DNA of 64,000 bases from Bdellovibrio sp. qaytius. GTDB lineage: Bacteria > Bdellovibrionota > Bdellovibrionia > Bdellovibrionales > Bdellovibrionaceae. The DNA lies in the NCBI GenBank assembly GCA_004011035.1, contig CP025734.1, positions 1,572,001 through 1,636,000 of the forward strand, read 5' to 3'. A program made the position numbers and the translations under genes. The notes beneath the pieces are model-generated. The model was not told where the DNA came from and did not search any database. It worked only from the letters and a program-made list of their open reading frames with translations. Each line of letters begins with the position of its first letter. Position 1 is the first letter of the stretch. Shown piece after piece: positions 26,032-33,913 of this stretch.

Positions 26032-27267
26032 TTACTGCGGGTACTGGTCACTCGGTATGATCGTAATAATACGATCTTGAGTTAAGAACTTCTGCAATGT
26101 AAAGCGTGGATGTTCAACGCCACCAACACTTTGCCCTGGAAGAACGCCAATACGTTGCCATTCTGCTTGTGCAGACTCTGGTGCTTCAAATTGCAGAGCA
26201 TGTCCACCAGCGGTGTCAGTGATAAACCAACCGTAATCTCTAAGCGCTGTGAAGATAATTTTAATCGCACGTTTTTTCTCTGCACTTAAGCCAGTGATCG
26301 TTGCAATGAATGCATCAATCTCGGCATCAGTGGCTTTTAAAGCAAAGCGCATACCTTCAGGAATATTTCCGACTTTACCTGGATGTTCAAGTTTCGTAGC
26401 AGGGGCTACATAAAACTGACCAGATGTTCCGATGATCGGCATTGAAAGCGCATGTTCAATCACACCTTTTTCAATCTCCCAAGGACGCACTAACATCGCT
26501 AAGTAATTGATACCTACTCCGCGAGAGCCTGGGCACTTAGTGGCTTTGTTATCGTAATTATTTGTTAGGTAATCACCCGGACATAAATTTCCGTTACCGA
26601 TGGTGATATGTTTATTTGTGGTGTCGACCACCATATCCCATAAATTCCACTCGCGGCCTGAAGCTGCATCTAAGATAATAGCTTGCGCATCAGTTCCAGC
26701 ATTAGGTAACCAAGCGGGATTATATGGAATCGTTTTACCATTTAAGTTACCCCAGTTATTTTTATCTGTGATCGTATACATATCAGTGGCTTTAGTCGCA
26801 TCATAAACTGGATATGTATATTTTCTAAAATTAAGTTCTGGCAAAGTACCGTTAAAATCTTGCCATAAAAAGTCTGCATATTTTTTGCTTTCAGGATGCA
26901 GCGGAAGATTTTTTATCGGAATATTCCATGGAGCTTTTGGTCCGTAAGGACGAACACCCGTAAAGGCGCGCACTAAAGTTTGCGAAGCTGTAGGTTGAGT
27001 CGTTGACGACGCAGGGGGAGTAACAACGGGCGGAGGCGATGAGGCAGGTGCCGTCGACGATACCGGTGCCGTCGATGAGACAGGCACTGTTGACGACACT
27101 GACGTTGTCGATGACACAGGTGTCGTCGTCGTTGGACGTCTTGGTCGAACATATTTTAAAGCTGACTCTTCTTGAGAGTCAGAGTTTACGGCTTGGTTAT
27201 TTGCTTCTTCGCGAGAAGGAGAGCAACTTGCTAAATACAACATTGAAATAATTATTAATATACGCAT
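26032..27267 (-). CDS. Lipoprotein with Ser/Thr/Pro-rich linker and a large unknown domain
   Basis: A 411-residue lipoprotein. The lipobox is LASC with Cys15. Next come a charged stretch (16-42), a low-complexity linker of repeated six-residue units of the type PVSSTx (about 45-95) and a globular domain of about 310 residues. The latter opens with YGPKAPWNIPIKNLPLHP, contains DAQAIILDAASGREWNLWDM and a two-cysteine insertion (NGNLCPGDYLT, KATKCPGSRGVG). The Trp-rich, beta-rich layout suggests a jelly-roll or carbohydrate-related fold, similar to unannotated secreted proteins I cannot name. It probably extends from the outer membrane through the linker. Function unknown. Confidence 0.8.
   Translation of the reverse strand: MRILIIISMLYLASCSPSREEANNQAVNSDSQEESALKYVRPRRPTTTTPVSSTTSVSSTVPVSSTAPVSSTAPASSPPPVVTPPASSTTQPTASQTLVRAFTGVRPYGPKAPWNIPIKNLPLHPESKKYADFLWQDFNGTLPELNFRKYTYPVYDATKATDMYTITDKNNWGNLNGKTIPYNPAWLPNAGTDAQAIILDAASGREWNLWDMVVDTTNKHITIGNGNLCPGDYLTNNYDNKATKCPGSRGVGINYLAMLVRPWEIEKGVIEHALSMPIIGTSGQFYVAPATKLEHPGKVGNIPEGMRFALKATDAEIDAFIATITGLSAEKKRAIKIIFTALRDYGWFITDTAGGHALQFEAPESAQAEWQRIGVLPGQSVGGVEHPRFTLQKFLTQDRIITIIPSDQYPQ
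27037..27120 (-). repeat. 18-bp tandem repeats encoding PVSSTx units
   Basis: About five imperfect 18-bp copies within the lipoprotein gene, visible as repeated GTCGACGA/GTCGATGA blocks on the plus strand. Copy number may vary between strains. Confidence 0.75.
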
Positions 27268-27518
27268 TCATCTATTTTCAGCGTAACGATCAGTAAACAG
27301 AATAAAAAAATATATTTATCTCATATTAAAACTTGCACCGTTTACAAGTTCGTCAGTTATTTTAACCGTTTTTTGTAGTTAACGGATTAATCTTAAAATT
27401 AGCAATTTTTTGATACTCGAGGCTTCGGTATACAATGTTTATTCGAACCCAAGTGAAGAAGCTAGAGACTGTAGTTTGTCTTGTTCTGAGACAATATTTA
27501 AACAAAACACTTACTAGA

Positions 27519-27550
27519 ACTATAAGTAAAAACTAGTTTTTACTTATAGT
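27519..27550. terminator. Perfect 32-bp palindrome at the end of the heme A synthase gene
   Basis: ACTATAAGTAAAAACT (27519-27534) and its exact reverse complement (27535-27550) abut with no spacer, and the TAG stop of the minus-strand gene lies at the centre. As RNA it would form a 14-bp AT-rich stem with a CUAG loop. No T-run follows on the minus strand, so function as a terminator is likely but unproven. The gap from 27268 to 27518 holds no gene; it has a 6-bp hairpin (AACTTG/CAAGTT near 27333-27353) and AT-rich sequence. Confidence 0.6.
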
Positions 27551-28378
27551 CTGCCAATTCAAACTTAAGAATCTGGCCCACAGCACATGAGCAATCCCTA
27601 GATGCGCGATCTTCAGAGCCACAGGGCTTAAAGTCACAAGCGTAATAATACCAATAAACATCGCAAATAGAATCTCCATTGCAAAACGTGATTGGTTTTT
27701 CATAAAGAGCCAGATCATAAATCCACCCATAATAGTCACAGCTAAGATAGGGTGAACGATACGAAGTTTAATAAAGATATGTGAATCATGGCTAAAGTCT
27801 TCTAAAATGCCTTGAAATAACGAGATACTTGGAAACAGAGTCACTGATAAGGCAGCAATTGCACCGCTGACTGAAACAACTAGAAATAAAATTAATTTTT
27901 TTGAGGGTTTAAAGATAAATTCAGGATTGATCGACTTATATAGTAGGTAGGTAACACCCGTTAGCATAAAGCTATTTAATTGGTGAAGCGCCATAAACAT
28001 TAAACGCATGTATGAATCGTTAATGGTCACTAAGCTTAATTTAACTAACAAGGCACCAATAAGGGCTTCAGTGATCATCAAAATTAATAGTGCCACATTG
28101 AGTTTGCGCACTAATTCACGCGCGTGGTTTCGAAGTTTAAAGAAAATAAAAACAACGATGATGCCGTAGGCGCCAGTCATCAAACGGTGAAAGTATTCAA
28201 TAAAAGTTTTCTTAGTCGTCAGATCTGGAATAAACTCGGCCTGACATAAAGGCCAGTGATCACCACAGCCATCACCCGAATGAGAAATGCGAACCCAGGC
28301 TCCCCAGAAGATCACAACCAACGTGTAAACCCAAAACGCGAGCAATAATTTTGAAATCTTTTTTTCTTGTGCAGTCAT
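27533..28378 (-). CDS. ctaA: Heme A synthase (COX15/CtaA family)
   Basis: A 281-residue membrane protein with about eight helices that oxidises heme O to heme A for cytochrome aa3-type oxidases. The first loop has the family motif VRISHSGDGCGDHWPLCQ, and EYFHRLMTG holds the first heme-ligand His. Further His residues occur in MALHQLNS and KIAHLGIAHVLWA. The gene follows a glycosyltransferase by 4 nt. No oxidase subunit genes are in the window. Confidence 0.92.
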   Translation of the reverse strand: MTAQEKKISKLLLAFWVYTLVVIFWGAWVRISHSGDGCGDHWPLCQAEFIPDLTTKKTFIEYFHRLMTGAYGIIVVFIFFKLRNHARELVRKLNVALLILMITEALIGALLVKLSLVTINDSYMRLMFMALHQLNSFMLTGVTYLLYKSINPEFIFKPSKKLILFLVVSVSGAIAALSVTLFPSISLFQGILEDFSHDSHIFIKLRIVHPILAVTIMGGFMIWLFMKNQSRFAMEILFAMFIGIITLVTLSPVALKIAHLGIAHVLWARFLSLNWQTISKN

Positions 28379-28382
28379 GGGC

Positions 28383-29183
28383 TTAATCTTTCAAACGGTG
28401 ATTATTAAAAATACTTAAAGCCTTTTTGTAATCAGATCTGCTGTATTTTAAAATATCAGGAATATAATTTAAATAAAAACGAAGCGAAGTTAAATTGTTT
28501 TTAGTCATACAACGGCCACGGTTACGTTGAAAAAGTTCGTAAGTGTAAAAACGGTCTTTATGGCAAGTCTTACCAATCTTGTGGCGAAATACTGTTTTAT
28601 CACAATAGCCTAATGAAATATTTTTCTTGTGGGCGCGTAAACTAAAATCAACGTCTTCCCAGTAAGTGTGAAAGCGTTCGTCAAAACCCTCAAGTTTGGC
28701 GAATGATTCTTGATCAATCCAAAAAGCTGTTCCCGGAATATAGGTGATATCGCGGTGATGATGGTCGTCTAATTTTTTAAGGTGTTTTAATTTACCAATG
28801 CGGGGATTTAAAGATCCCATCACTGAATCAATTTCTTCTGAATTTCTGCGAAGTAATTTAATTGAACTAAATTGTTTTGGTGCTGCCTGCGGAAGAGTAA
28901 TGGCTTCGGTGTCATTAGTTAAAAATAAAACATCTGTGTAATATTTTAACGCTTCTTTTAATGTCGCATTCGCGCCACCAGCGTAACCTAAATTTTCTTT
29001 GATCTCGATATGGCGAACTTGAGGAAATTCGTTTTTAAGCTGTGCAATGTGTTTTTCTAAACTTCCGTTATGAGTCAAAAAAATATTTTCATGTGAGGCA
29101 TGAAGCAAAACGCTTCTTAGGCATTTTGCCGTCAATTCAGGATGATTATAAGATAAGACTGAAATTGCATAGGGCTTTTTCAT
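28383..29183 (-). CDS. Family 2 glycosyltransferase
   Basis: A 266-residue cytosolic enzyme of GT-A fold. It starts with AISVLSYNHPELTAKCLRSV, has the donor-site ENLGYAGGANA motif typical of rhamnosyl-type transferases and a TNDTEA segment in the DxD position, then FDERFHTYWEDVDFSLRA with the catalytic ED pair. The C-terminus is basic. The acceptor is unknown, probably a lipid-linked or surface glycan. Same operon as ctaA, with no obvious link in function. Confidence 0.9.
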   Translation of the reverse strand: MKKPYAISVLSYNHPELTAKCLRSVLLHASHENIFLTHNGSLEKHIAQLKNEFPQVRHIEIKENLGYAGGANATLKEALKYYTDVLFLTNDTEAITLPQAAPKQFSSIKLLRRNSEEIDSVMGSLNPRIGKLKHLKKLDDHHHRDITYIPGTAFWIDQESFAKLEGFDERFHTYWEDVDFSLRAHKKNISLGYCDKTVFRHKIGKTCHKDRFYTYELFQRNRGRCMTKNNLTSLRFYLNYIPDILKYSRSDYKKALSIFNNHRLKD

Positions 29184-29250
29184 AAACTTTATGTATGCTG
29201 AAACTAAAAAAGGTTCAAATAGAAGTTTTTAACATGTTAGGCTATTGCTG

Positions 29251-30555
29251 ATGAATAAGACATACACCTTGTTTTGGTTTAGACGTGATCTTCGATTATT
29301 CGATAATGCAGGCCTATTTGAGGCTTTAAAGCATGAAACGAACGTCTTACCCGTATTTATCTTTGATGAAGATATTTTAAAAAAATTACCCGAAAATGAC
29401 CTTCGCGTTCAGTTTATTCATGAAACCGTCGCCACACTTAAAAAAGACCTGCAAAAAAAGAAGTGTGATCTGCTTGTTGAAATTGGTAAGCCTTTAGAAG
29501 TTTATAAAAAGCTGATTGAAAAATACCAGGTCAAAGCGATCTATACAAATCACGATTACGAGCCCTATGCGATGGCCCGTGATGAAAAAATAGAAAAACT
29601 TTGCAAAAGTCATAAGATTGAATTTAAAACTTTTAAAGACCAAGTGATCTTTGAAAAAGAAGAAGTCGTGACCGATCAGGAAAATCCTTACACGGTTTAT
29701 ACGCCCTATAAGAAAAAATGGTTAAATGCCATTTCGCCATTTTATTTAAAGTCATATCCAGTTGATCTTTACGAAGATAATTTTGCAAAAGTTAAACCCA
29801 CGACCATGTCTACTCTTAAAGATCTTGGATTTGCAGAACAGAAATTTATTTTCCCACCTATCGAGGTCAGTTCAACAGTATTAAAGAATTACGCTAAAAC
29901 CAGAGATATTCCGGCTTTAGAAAACGGAACCAGTCATTTGGGATTGCATTTACGCTTTGGTACCGTTTCTGTGCGTGAGCTTGCGCGTGAAGGTAAAAAG
30001 TTTTCTGATGTTTGGTTAAGCGAGTTAATCTGGCGCGATTTCTTTATGCAGGTGCTGTATCACTTTCCGCACGTAGAAAAAGAAAGTTTTAGACCCCAGT
30101 ATGATAAAATTGCGTGGCGAAAAGTTAAATCAGAATTTGATCGTTGGAAAAGCGGCGAAACCGGTTACCCCATGGTTGATGCAGGTATGCGTGAACTTAA
30201 TGAAACGGGGCATATGCATAATCGCGTTCGCATGGTGACGGCGTCGTTTTTAACAAAGCATCTTCTGCATTACTGGTATGAAGGTGAAAGATACTTTGCC
30301 GAAAAATTATTAGATTATGACTTAGCCGCCAATAATGGCAATTGGCAATGGGCTGCAGGCACGGGGTGTGATGCGGCTCCGTATTTTAGAATTTTTAACC
30401 CTGAATCTCAAATCGAACGTTTTGATCCAAAATTTGAATATGTAAAAAAATGGGTTCCTGAATATGGCACAGCAAAATACGTAACACCAATGGTTGAACA
30501 CAAATTCGCACGTGAACGAGCATTGAGTGAATTTAAAAAAGGACTTGGAAAATGA
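29251..30555 (+). CDS. phr: Deoxyribodipyrimidine photolyase (class I type)
   Basis: A 434-residue flavoprotein repairing UV-induced pyrimidine dimers with light. ATG 29251 gives the classical start TYTLFWFRRDLRLFDN; an in-frame TTG 6 nt upstream is less likely. The antenna domain covers about residues 1-130. The FAD domain has SELIWRDFFMQVL, YPMVDAGMRELNETG, MHNRVRMVTASFL and GNWQWAAGTGCDAAPYFRIFNP. Length is close to the CPD photolyases. The next gene starts in its ATGA stop overlap, so the two form an operon. Confidence 0.95.
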   Translation: MNKTYTLFWFRRDLRLFDNAGLFEALKHETNVLPVFIFDEDILKKLPENDLRVQFIHETVATLKKDLQKKKCDLLVEIGKPLEVYKKLIEKYQVKAIYTNHDYEPYAMARDEKIEKLCKSHKIEFKTFKDQVIFEKEEVVTDQENPYTVYTPYKKKWLNAISPFYLKSYPVDLYEDNFAKVKPTTMSTLKDLGFAEQKFIFPPIEVSSTVLKNYAKTRDIPALENGTSHLGLHLRFGTVSVRELAREGKKFSDVWLSELIWRDFFMQVLYHFPHVEKESFRPQYDKIAWRKVKSEFDRWKSGETGYPMVDAGMRELNETGHMHNRVRMVTASFLTKHLLHYWYEGERYFAEKLLDYDLAANNGNWQWAAGTGCDAAPYFRIFNPESQIERFDPKFEYVKKWVPEYGTAKYVTPMVEHKFARERALSEFKKGLGK

Positions 30556-31907
30556 AAATATTAATGACGGGCGCAACAGGTAACGTAGGTAATTATGTCG
30601 GACGCAGACTTGTCGAATTAGGTCACGAAGTGATCGTGGTTTCAAGGTCAAAAGAAAAAGCTCTTTCTTATTTAGAATTTCCGGCTGAAATTGTTGAGCA
30701 TGATTTTTCGTTGCATCCACTGCCTGAAAAAAAGTTTCACGGCGCAGAAGCGATCGTGCATCTAATGGGTGAAACCATTGACGGCAGATGGACAGATAAG
30801 AAAAAAGATTTAATTTTAAAATCACGCGAACTTGGCAGTGAACATTTAGTTAAACATTTACCCGCAAGCGTTAAAGTGATCGTGTCAGCTTCAGCGCAAG
30901 GTATTTACGGTGATCATAAAGATCACGATGTGACCGAAAAATCTAAACTAGGCTCTGATTTTTTAGCCGATGTTTGTAAAAAATGGGAAGCTCCGTTTAA
31001 AAATTTAGATAAAGCTGTGCGTACGGTGCAATTGCGTATTGGTTTAGTTTTAGACCCGCAATCTGGCGTCTTAAGAAAGATGATTCCGTTATTTCAACGT
31101 GGTTTTGGTGGCACTCTCGGATCTGGTGATCAGTACATGAGTTGGATTGCCATTGAAGATTTAACAGAAGTTTTCGTTCAAGCTTTAATAAATGACAAAT
31201 ACCACGGGCCCATAAACTGTTCGACAGACGATCCCGTTACAAATAACGAGTGGACTAAGCTTTTAGGTAAAACTTTAAAGGCTATGCCATCGCCACCAGT
31301 GCCTTCATTTGCACTTCGTATTGCTATTGGTGAAATGGCAGGGGCCGTGTTGGCCTCAATTAAAATGTCGCCTGAAATATTAAAGAATAATCATTTCAAA
31401 TTTAAATACCCGAAACTTAAAGAGTACTTTGCGCAAAAACTTGAGCCCTATAAAGACGGGCAGTATTTTTATTCGGTGAAACAATTTGTGCCGCGTGAAA
31501 TTGAGGGCGTCTTTAAATTTTTCGCCGAAGCAGCCAACTTAGAACAAATCACTCCGCCATTTTTGAATTTTCATGTCACAAAAATGTCGACCAAAACAAT
31601 TCATGAAGGCACGTTGATTGATTATAAATTAAATTTAAAAGGGATTCCGATGAAATGGAAGACCCTGATTAAACAATGGAACCCGCCGCACAGTTTTGTC
31701 GATACGCAATTATCAGGGCCGTATCGTATGTGGCATCACACGCATCGTTTTGAAAAATTAGGAAACGGAACTTTGTTAAGTGATGAAGTTCGCTATAAAA
31801 TTCCTTTGGGTTTCTTGGGGCAGGTAATGGCTTCCACCTTAGTCCAGAAGGATGTTGAAAAAATCTTTAAATTTCGTCGTGAAGTGATACACAAAATTAA
31901 ATTTTAA
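30552..31907 (+). CDS. TIGR01777-family epimerase fused to an SRPBCC-type domain
   Basis: A 451-residue protein. The first 300 residues are an extended SDR with ILMTGATGNVGNYVGRRL, AEAIVHLMGE, SASAQGIYGD and LRIGLVLD, ending with MSWIAIEDLTEV, all marks of the TIGR01777 (YfcH/SulA-like) family. The last 140 residues (from about 310) resemble a START/SRPBCC lipid- or ligand-binding domain, with WKTLIKQWNPPHSFVDTQL and the GPYRMWHHTHRF segment. The fusion is known in other bacteria. The reaction is unknown. Overlaps the photolyase gene by 4 nt. Confidence 0.88.
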   Translation: MKILMTGATGNVGNYVGRRLVELGHEVIVVSRSKEKALSYLEFPAEIVEHDFSLHPLPEKKFHGAEAIVHLMGETIDGRWTDKKKDLILKSRELGSEHLVKHLPASVKVIVSASAQGIYGDHKDHDVTEKSKLGSDFLADVCKKWEAPFKNLDKAVRTVQLRIGLVLDPQSGVLRKMIPLFQRGFGGTLGSGDQYMSWIAIEDLTEVFVQALINDKYHGPINCSTDDPVTNNEWTKLLGKTLKAMPSPPVPSFALRIAIGEMAGAVLASIKMSPEILKNNHFKFKYPKLKEYFAQKLEPYKDGQYFYSVKQFVPREIEGVFKFFAEAANLEQITPPFLNFHVTKMSTKTIHEGTLIDYKLNLKGIPMKWKTLIKQWNPPHSFVDTQLSGPYRMWHHTHRFEKLGNGTLLSDEVRYKIPLGFLGQVMASTLVQKDVEKIFKFRREVIHKIKF

Positions 31908-31945
31908 TTGCTGTGGGTTAGCAATCACGTCGATAATAGCTATAT

Positions 31946-32338
31946 ATGGTGTTTGCTGAAATTCCTTTTAAAGCTCGTATCGAGCTTAAAGATAATGTTG
32001 TCACAGTCAGAGGTTCAAAGGCTCTGCTGGATAAGGTTAATTTGTTAAAAGTAAACCATGGCAAAGACCCGCGTAAATGGCCTAAGCAAAGTGTGGCGAC
32101 CGGTGAAGACATTTTAATTAATGAATTTATCTTAAAGGCTAATTCTGAATTTAAATTTTGTTACAATCACGAAGAACTTTGTCATTGCCGAAATGTGCCG
32201 ACTGAAAAAGTTTTTACCTCAATTAAGAATGGCTGTTTTAAAACAGAAGACGTGTCACGCACAACGATGGCTGGCACGGGTTGTGGTGCCTGCCGCCAAG
32301 ATATCGATCAATTAATCGAGCAATTTAATAAGCCTTAA
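31946..32338 (+). CDS. BFD-like [2Fe-2S] protein
   Basis: A 130-residue protein. The N-terminal 70 residues are a short beta-domain without a known family. The C-terminal 55 residues have CHC and CGAC separated by about 31 residues (ELCHCRNV, GTGCGACRQD), the four ligands of bacterioferritin-associated ferredoxin-like domains. Such domains also end nitrite reductases and the glycerol dehydrogenase family; here it stands with an unrelated extension. No bacterioferritin is nearby. The last 27 nt overlap the convergent phosphoesterase gene. Confidence 0.85.
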   Translation: MVFAEIPFKARIELKDNVVTVRGSKALLDKVNLLKVNHGKDPRKWPKQSVATGEDILINEFILKANSEFKFCYNHEELCHCRNVPTEKVFTSIKNGCFKTEDVSRTTMAGTGCGACRQDIDQLIEQFNKP

Positions 32339-33286
32339 TTCAGTTTTGATTTTCTCTTCAAGCATTGTAAAACCATCAGCTTTCAACCATGTGCCCGAAG
32401 AGCTTTTATGGCCTCCGCCACCTAATTTGATTGCCACTTTATAAGCGTAATCATATCCGGCCGAACGAAAACTAATTTTGTATTCACTATCACTGGCTTG
32501 ACGAATAAAGTAAGCAAACTTCACTGTCGGGATTAATGTGAACATATCAACGATGTCATTCACATCATCGCCTTCAAGTTTGTATTTTTCTAACTGTTTA
32601 AGGCTAACTGTTAAACCAACAATTGAATTGTTCGACATGTATTTAGCTGAATGAATTAGTTCAGATAAGAATAACATTTTATCAGGTGTCCAATGAGCAA
32701 AGAGCGCGCGCTGAATACCTTCAGTGTTGATTTTGTAGCCCGCTAATTCACCAGCAATAAAGTGTGAACGTGAAGAATTTTTTACTAATTTAAAAGCCTG
32801 TGTATCAAACGTTAAGCTTGAATATAAAGCCGCCGCGATAAAGTCATTCATCGGCACATTCATTTTTTTAATCACATCAAAAACAATTTCACCAGTTGAA
32901 GCGGCTTCAAGTTTCACGATGCGAAAAACAAGCGGGTGGGGTTTGCTGTCATCAACATGATGATCGATAAATAAAACTTTGCAGTTTTGCGAGATGCAAT
33001 TTTTGTAAAGGGGATTACAAAGTTCGCCTTGATTGGTGTCTAAGATAATCAAAAGATCAGGTTTGATCTCGTCAGGGTTTAAACAGGTATCAACATTTTC
33101 AAGCATGTACGAATAGCGCTTGGGCACTTCATCAACGGGCGCGAACCACACTTGTTTGTTCAAGTTTTTCAAGGCGCCGTACAGGGCCGCCAGGCTTCCG
33201 ATGCCATCGCCATCTGAATTTCTGTGAGTAGAGAGGAGTATTTTTTGGGCTTTTAAGATGACATCTATTTGGGAATCTATTGGCAT
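32312..33286 (-). CDS. DHH-family phosphoesterase, NrnA-like
   Basis: A 324-residue enzyme from the ATG at 33286; a TTG 57 nt upstream is in frame but less plausible. It has STHRNSDGDGIGS (first metal motif), LLIILDTNQGEL, the DHH motif LFIDHHVDDS, and the C-terminal LGGGGHKSSSG of the DHHA1 subdomain. NrnA-type enzymes degrade short RNA and convert pAp to AMP. The 3' end overlaps the BFD gene by 27 nt on opposite strands. Confidence 0.9.
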   Translation of the reverse strand: MPIDSQIDVILKAQKILLSTHRNSDGDGIGSLAALYGALKNLNKQVWFAPVDEVPKRYSYMLENVDTCLNPDEIKPDLLIILDTNQGELCNPLYKNCISQNCKVLFIDHHVDDSKPHPLVFRIVKLEAASTGEIVFDVIKKMNVPMNDFIAAALYSSLTFDTQAFKLVKNSSRSHFIAGELAGYKINTEGIQRALFAHWTPDKMLFLSELIHSAKYMSNNSIVGLTVSLKQLEKYKLEGDDVNDIVDMFTLIPTVKFAYFIRQASDSEYKISFRSAGYDYAYKVAIKLGGGGHKSSSGTWLKADGFTMLEEKIKTELRLIKLLD

Positions 33287-33330
33287 AGCGTTTATGATAA
33301 TATGACGCAACGTAGCCTGTCCCCTGTAGT

Positions 33331-33359
33331 TTGTTAAACTCAAACATTTTTGGTATAAA
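33331..33359 (+). promoter_or_regulatory. Sigma-70 promoter of greA
   Basis: TTGTTA, a spacer of 17 nt and TATAAA, placed 57 nt upstream of the greA ATG. It is among the best matches to the housekeeping consensus in this window. Confidence 0.75.
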
Positions 33360-33415
33360 ATAAGACTTTCGAATGGGATCCCCTTTAGAAGCTTAACAGC
33401 TAAGCAGGTATTAAT

Positions 33416-33895
33416 ATGGCAGATGCAGCATTACCGATGACAGTACGTGGAAAACAATTGCTTGAAGCAGAGCTTAAAAGACTTATCTTTGAAGAGCGCC
33501 CAACAGTGATTAAAGCTATTGAAGAAGCTCGTGCTCATGGCGATATCTCTGAAAATGCTGAATATGAATCTGCAAAAGAGCGCCAAGGTATGATTGAAGG
33601 TCGCATTGGCGATATTCAAGGTAAAATTGCCGGAGCTGAAGTGATTGACCCTTCATCTATTAAATCTGACCGCGTGGTTTTCGGAGCTACCGTTAATATT
33701 ATCGATCAAGAAACTGAAGAAAAACACACGTACCAAATCGTCGGTCTAGATGAAGCTGATGTAAAAAACGGCATGATTTCTGTTTTGTCTCCAATTGCGC
33801 GCGCTATGATCGGTAAAAAAGCCGGTGATGCGTTTACAGTACAATCTCCTAAGGGCGATAAAGATTACGAAATTGTTTCTTTCAAATTCGTTTAA
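33416..33895 (+). CDS. greA: Transcription elongation factor GreA
   Basis: A 159-residue factor that rescues backtracked RNA polymerase by stimulating transcript cleavage. The coiled coil holds the acidic tip ARAHGDISENAEYESAKERQ. The C-terminal FKBP-like domain has DRVVFGATVNI, QIVGLDEAD and SPIARAMIGKKAGD. Length is as usual. The promoter at 33331 and a possible internal transcript into the next genes (19-nt gap) suggest an operon with the AsmA-like gene. Confidence 0.97.
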   Translation: MADAALPMTVRGKQLLEAELKRLIFEERPTVIKAIEEARAHGDISENAEYESAKERQGMIEGRIGDIQGKIAGAEVIDPSSIKSDRVVFGATVNIIDQETEEKHTYQIVGLDEADVKNGMISVLSPIARAMIGKKAGDAFTVQSPKGDKDYEIVSFKFV

Positions 33896-33913
33896 ACTAG
33901 TTACAATTATTAA

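Noticed and set aside
27435-27536. A 33-codon basic ORF on the plus strand in the gap after ctaA
   Set aside because: No ribosome site at usable distance, no hydrophobic or domain pattern, and it runs through the 32-bp palindrome.
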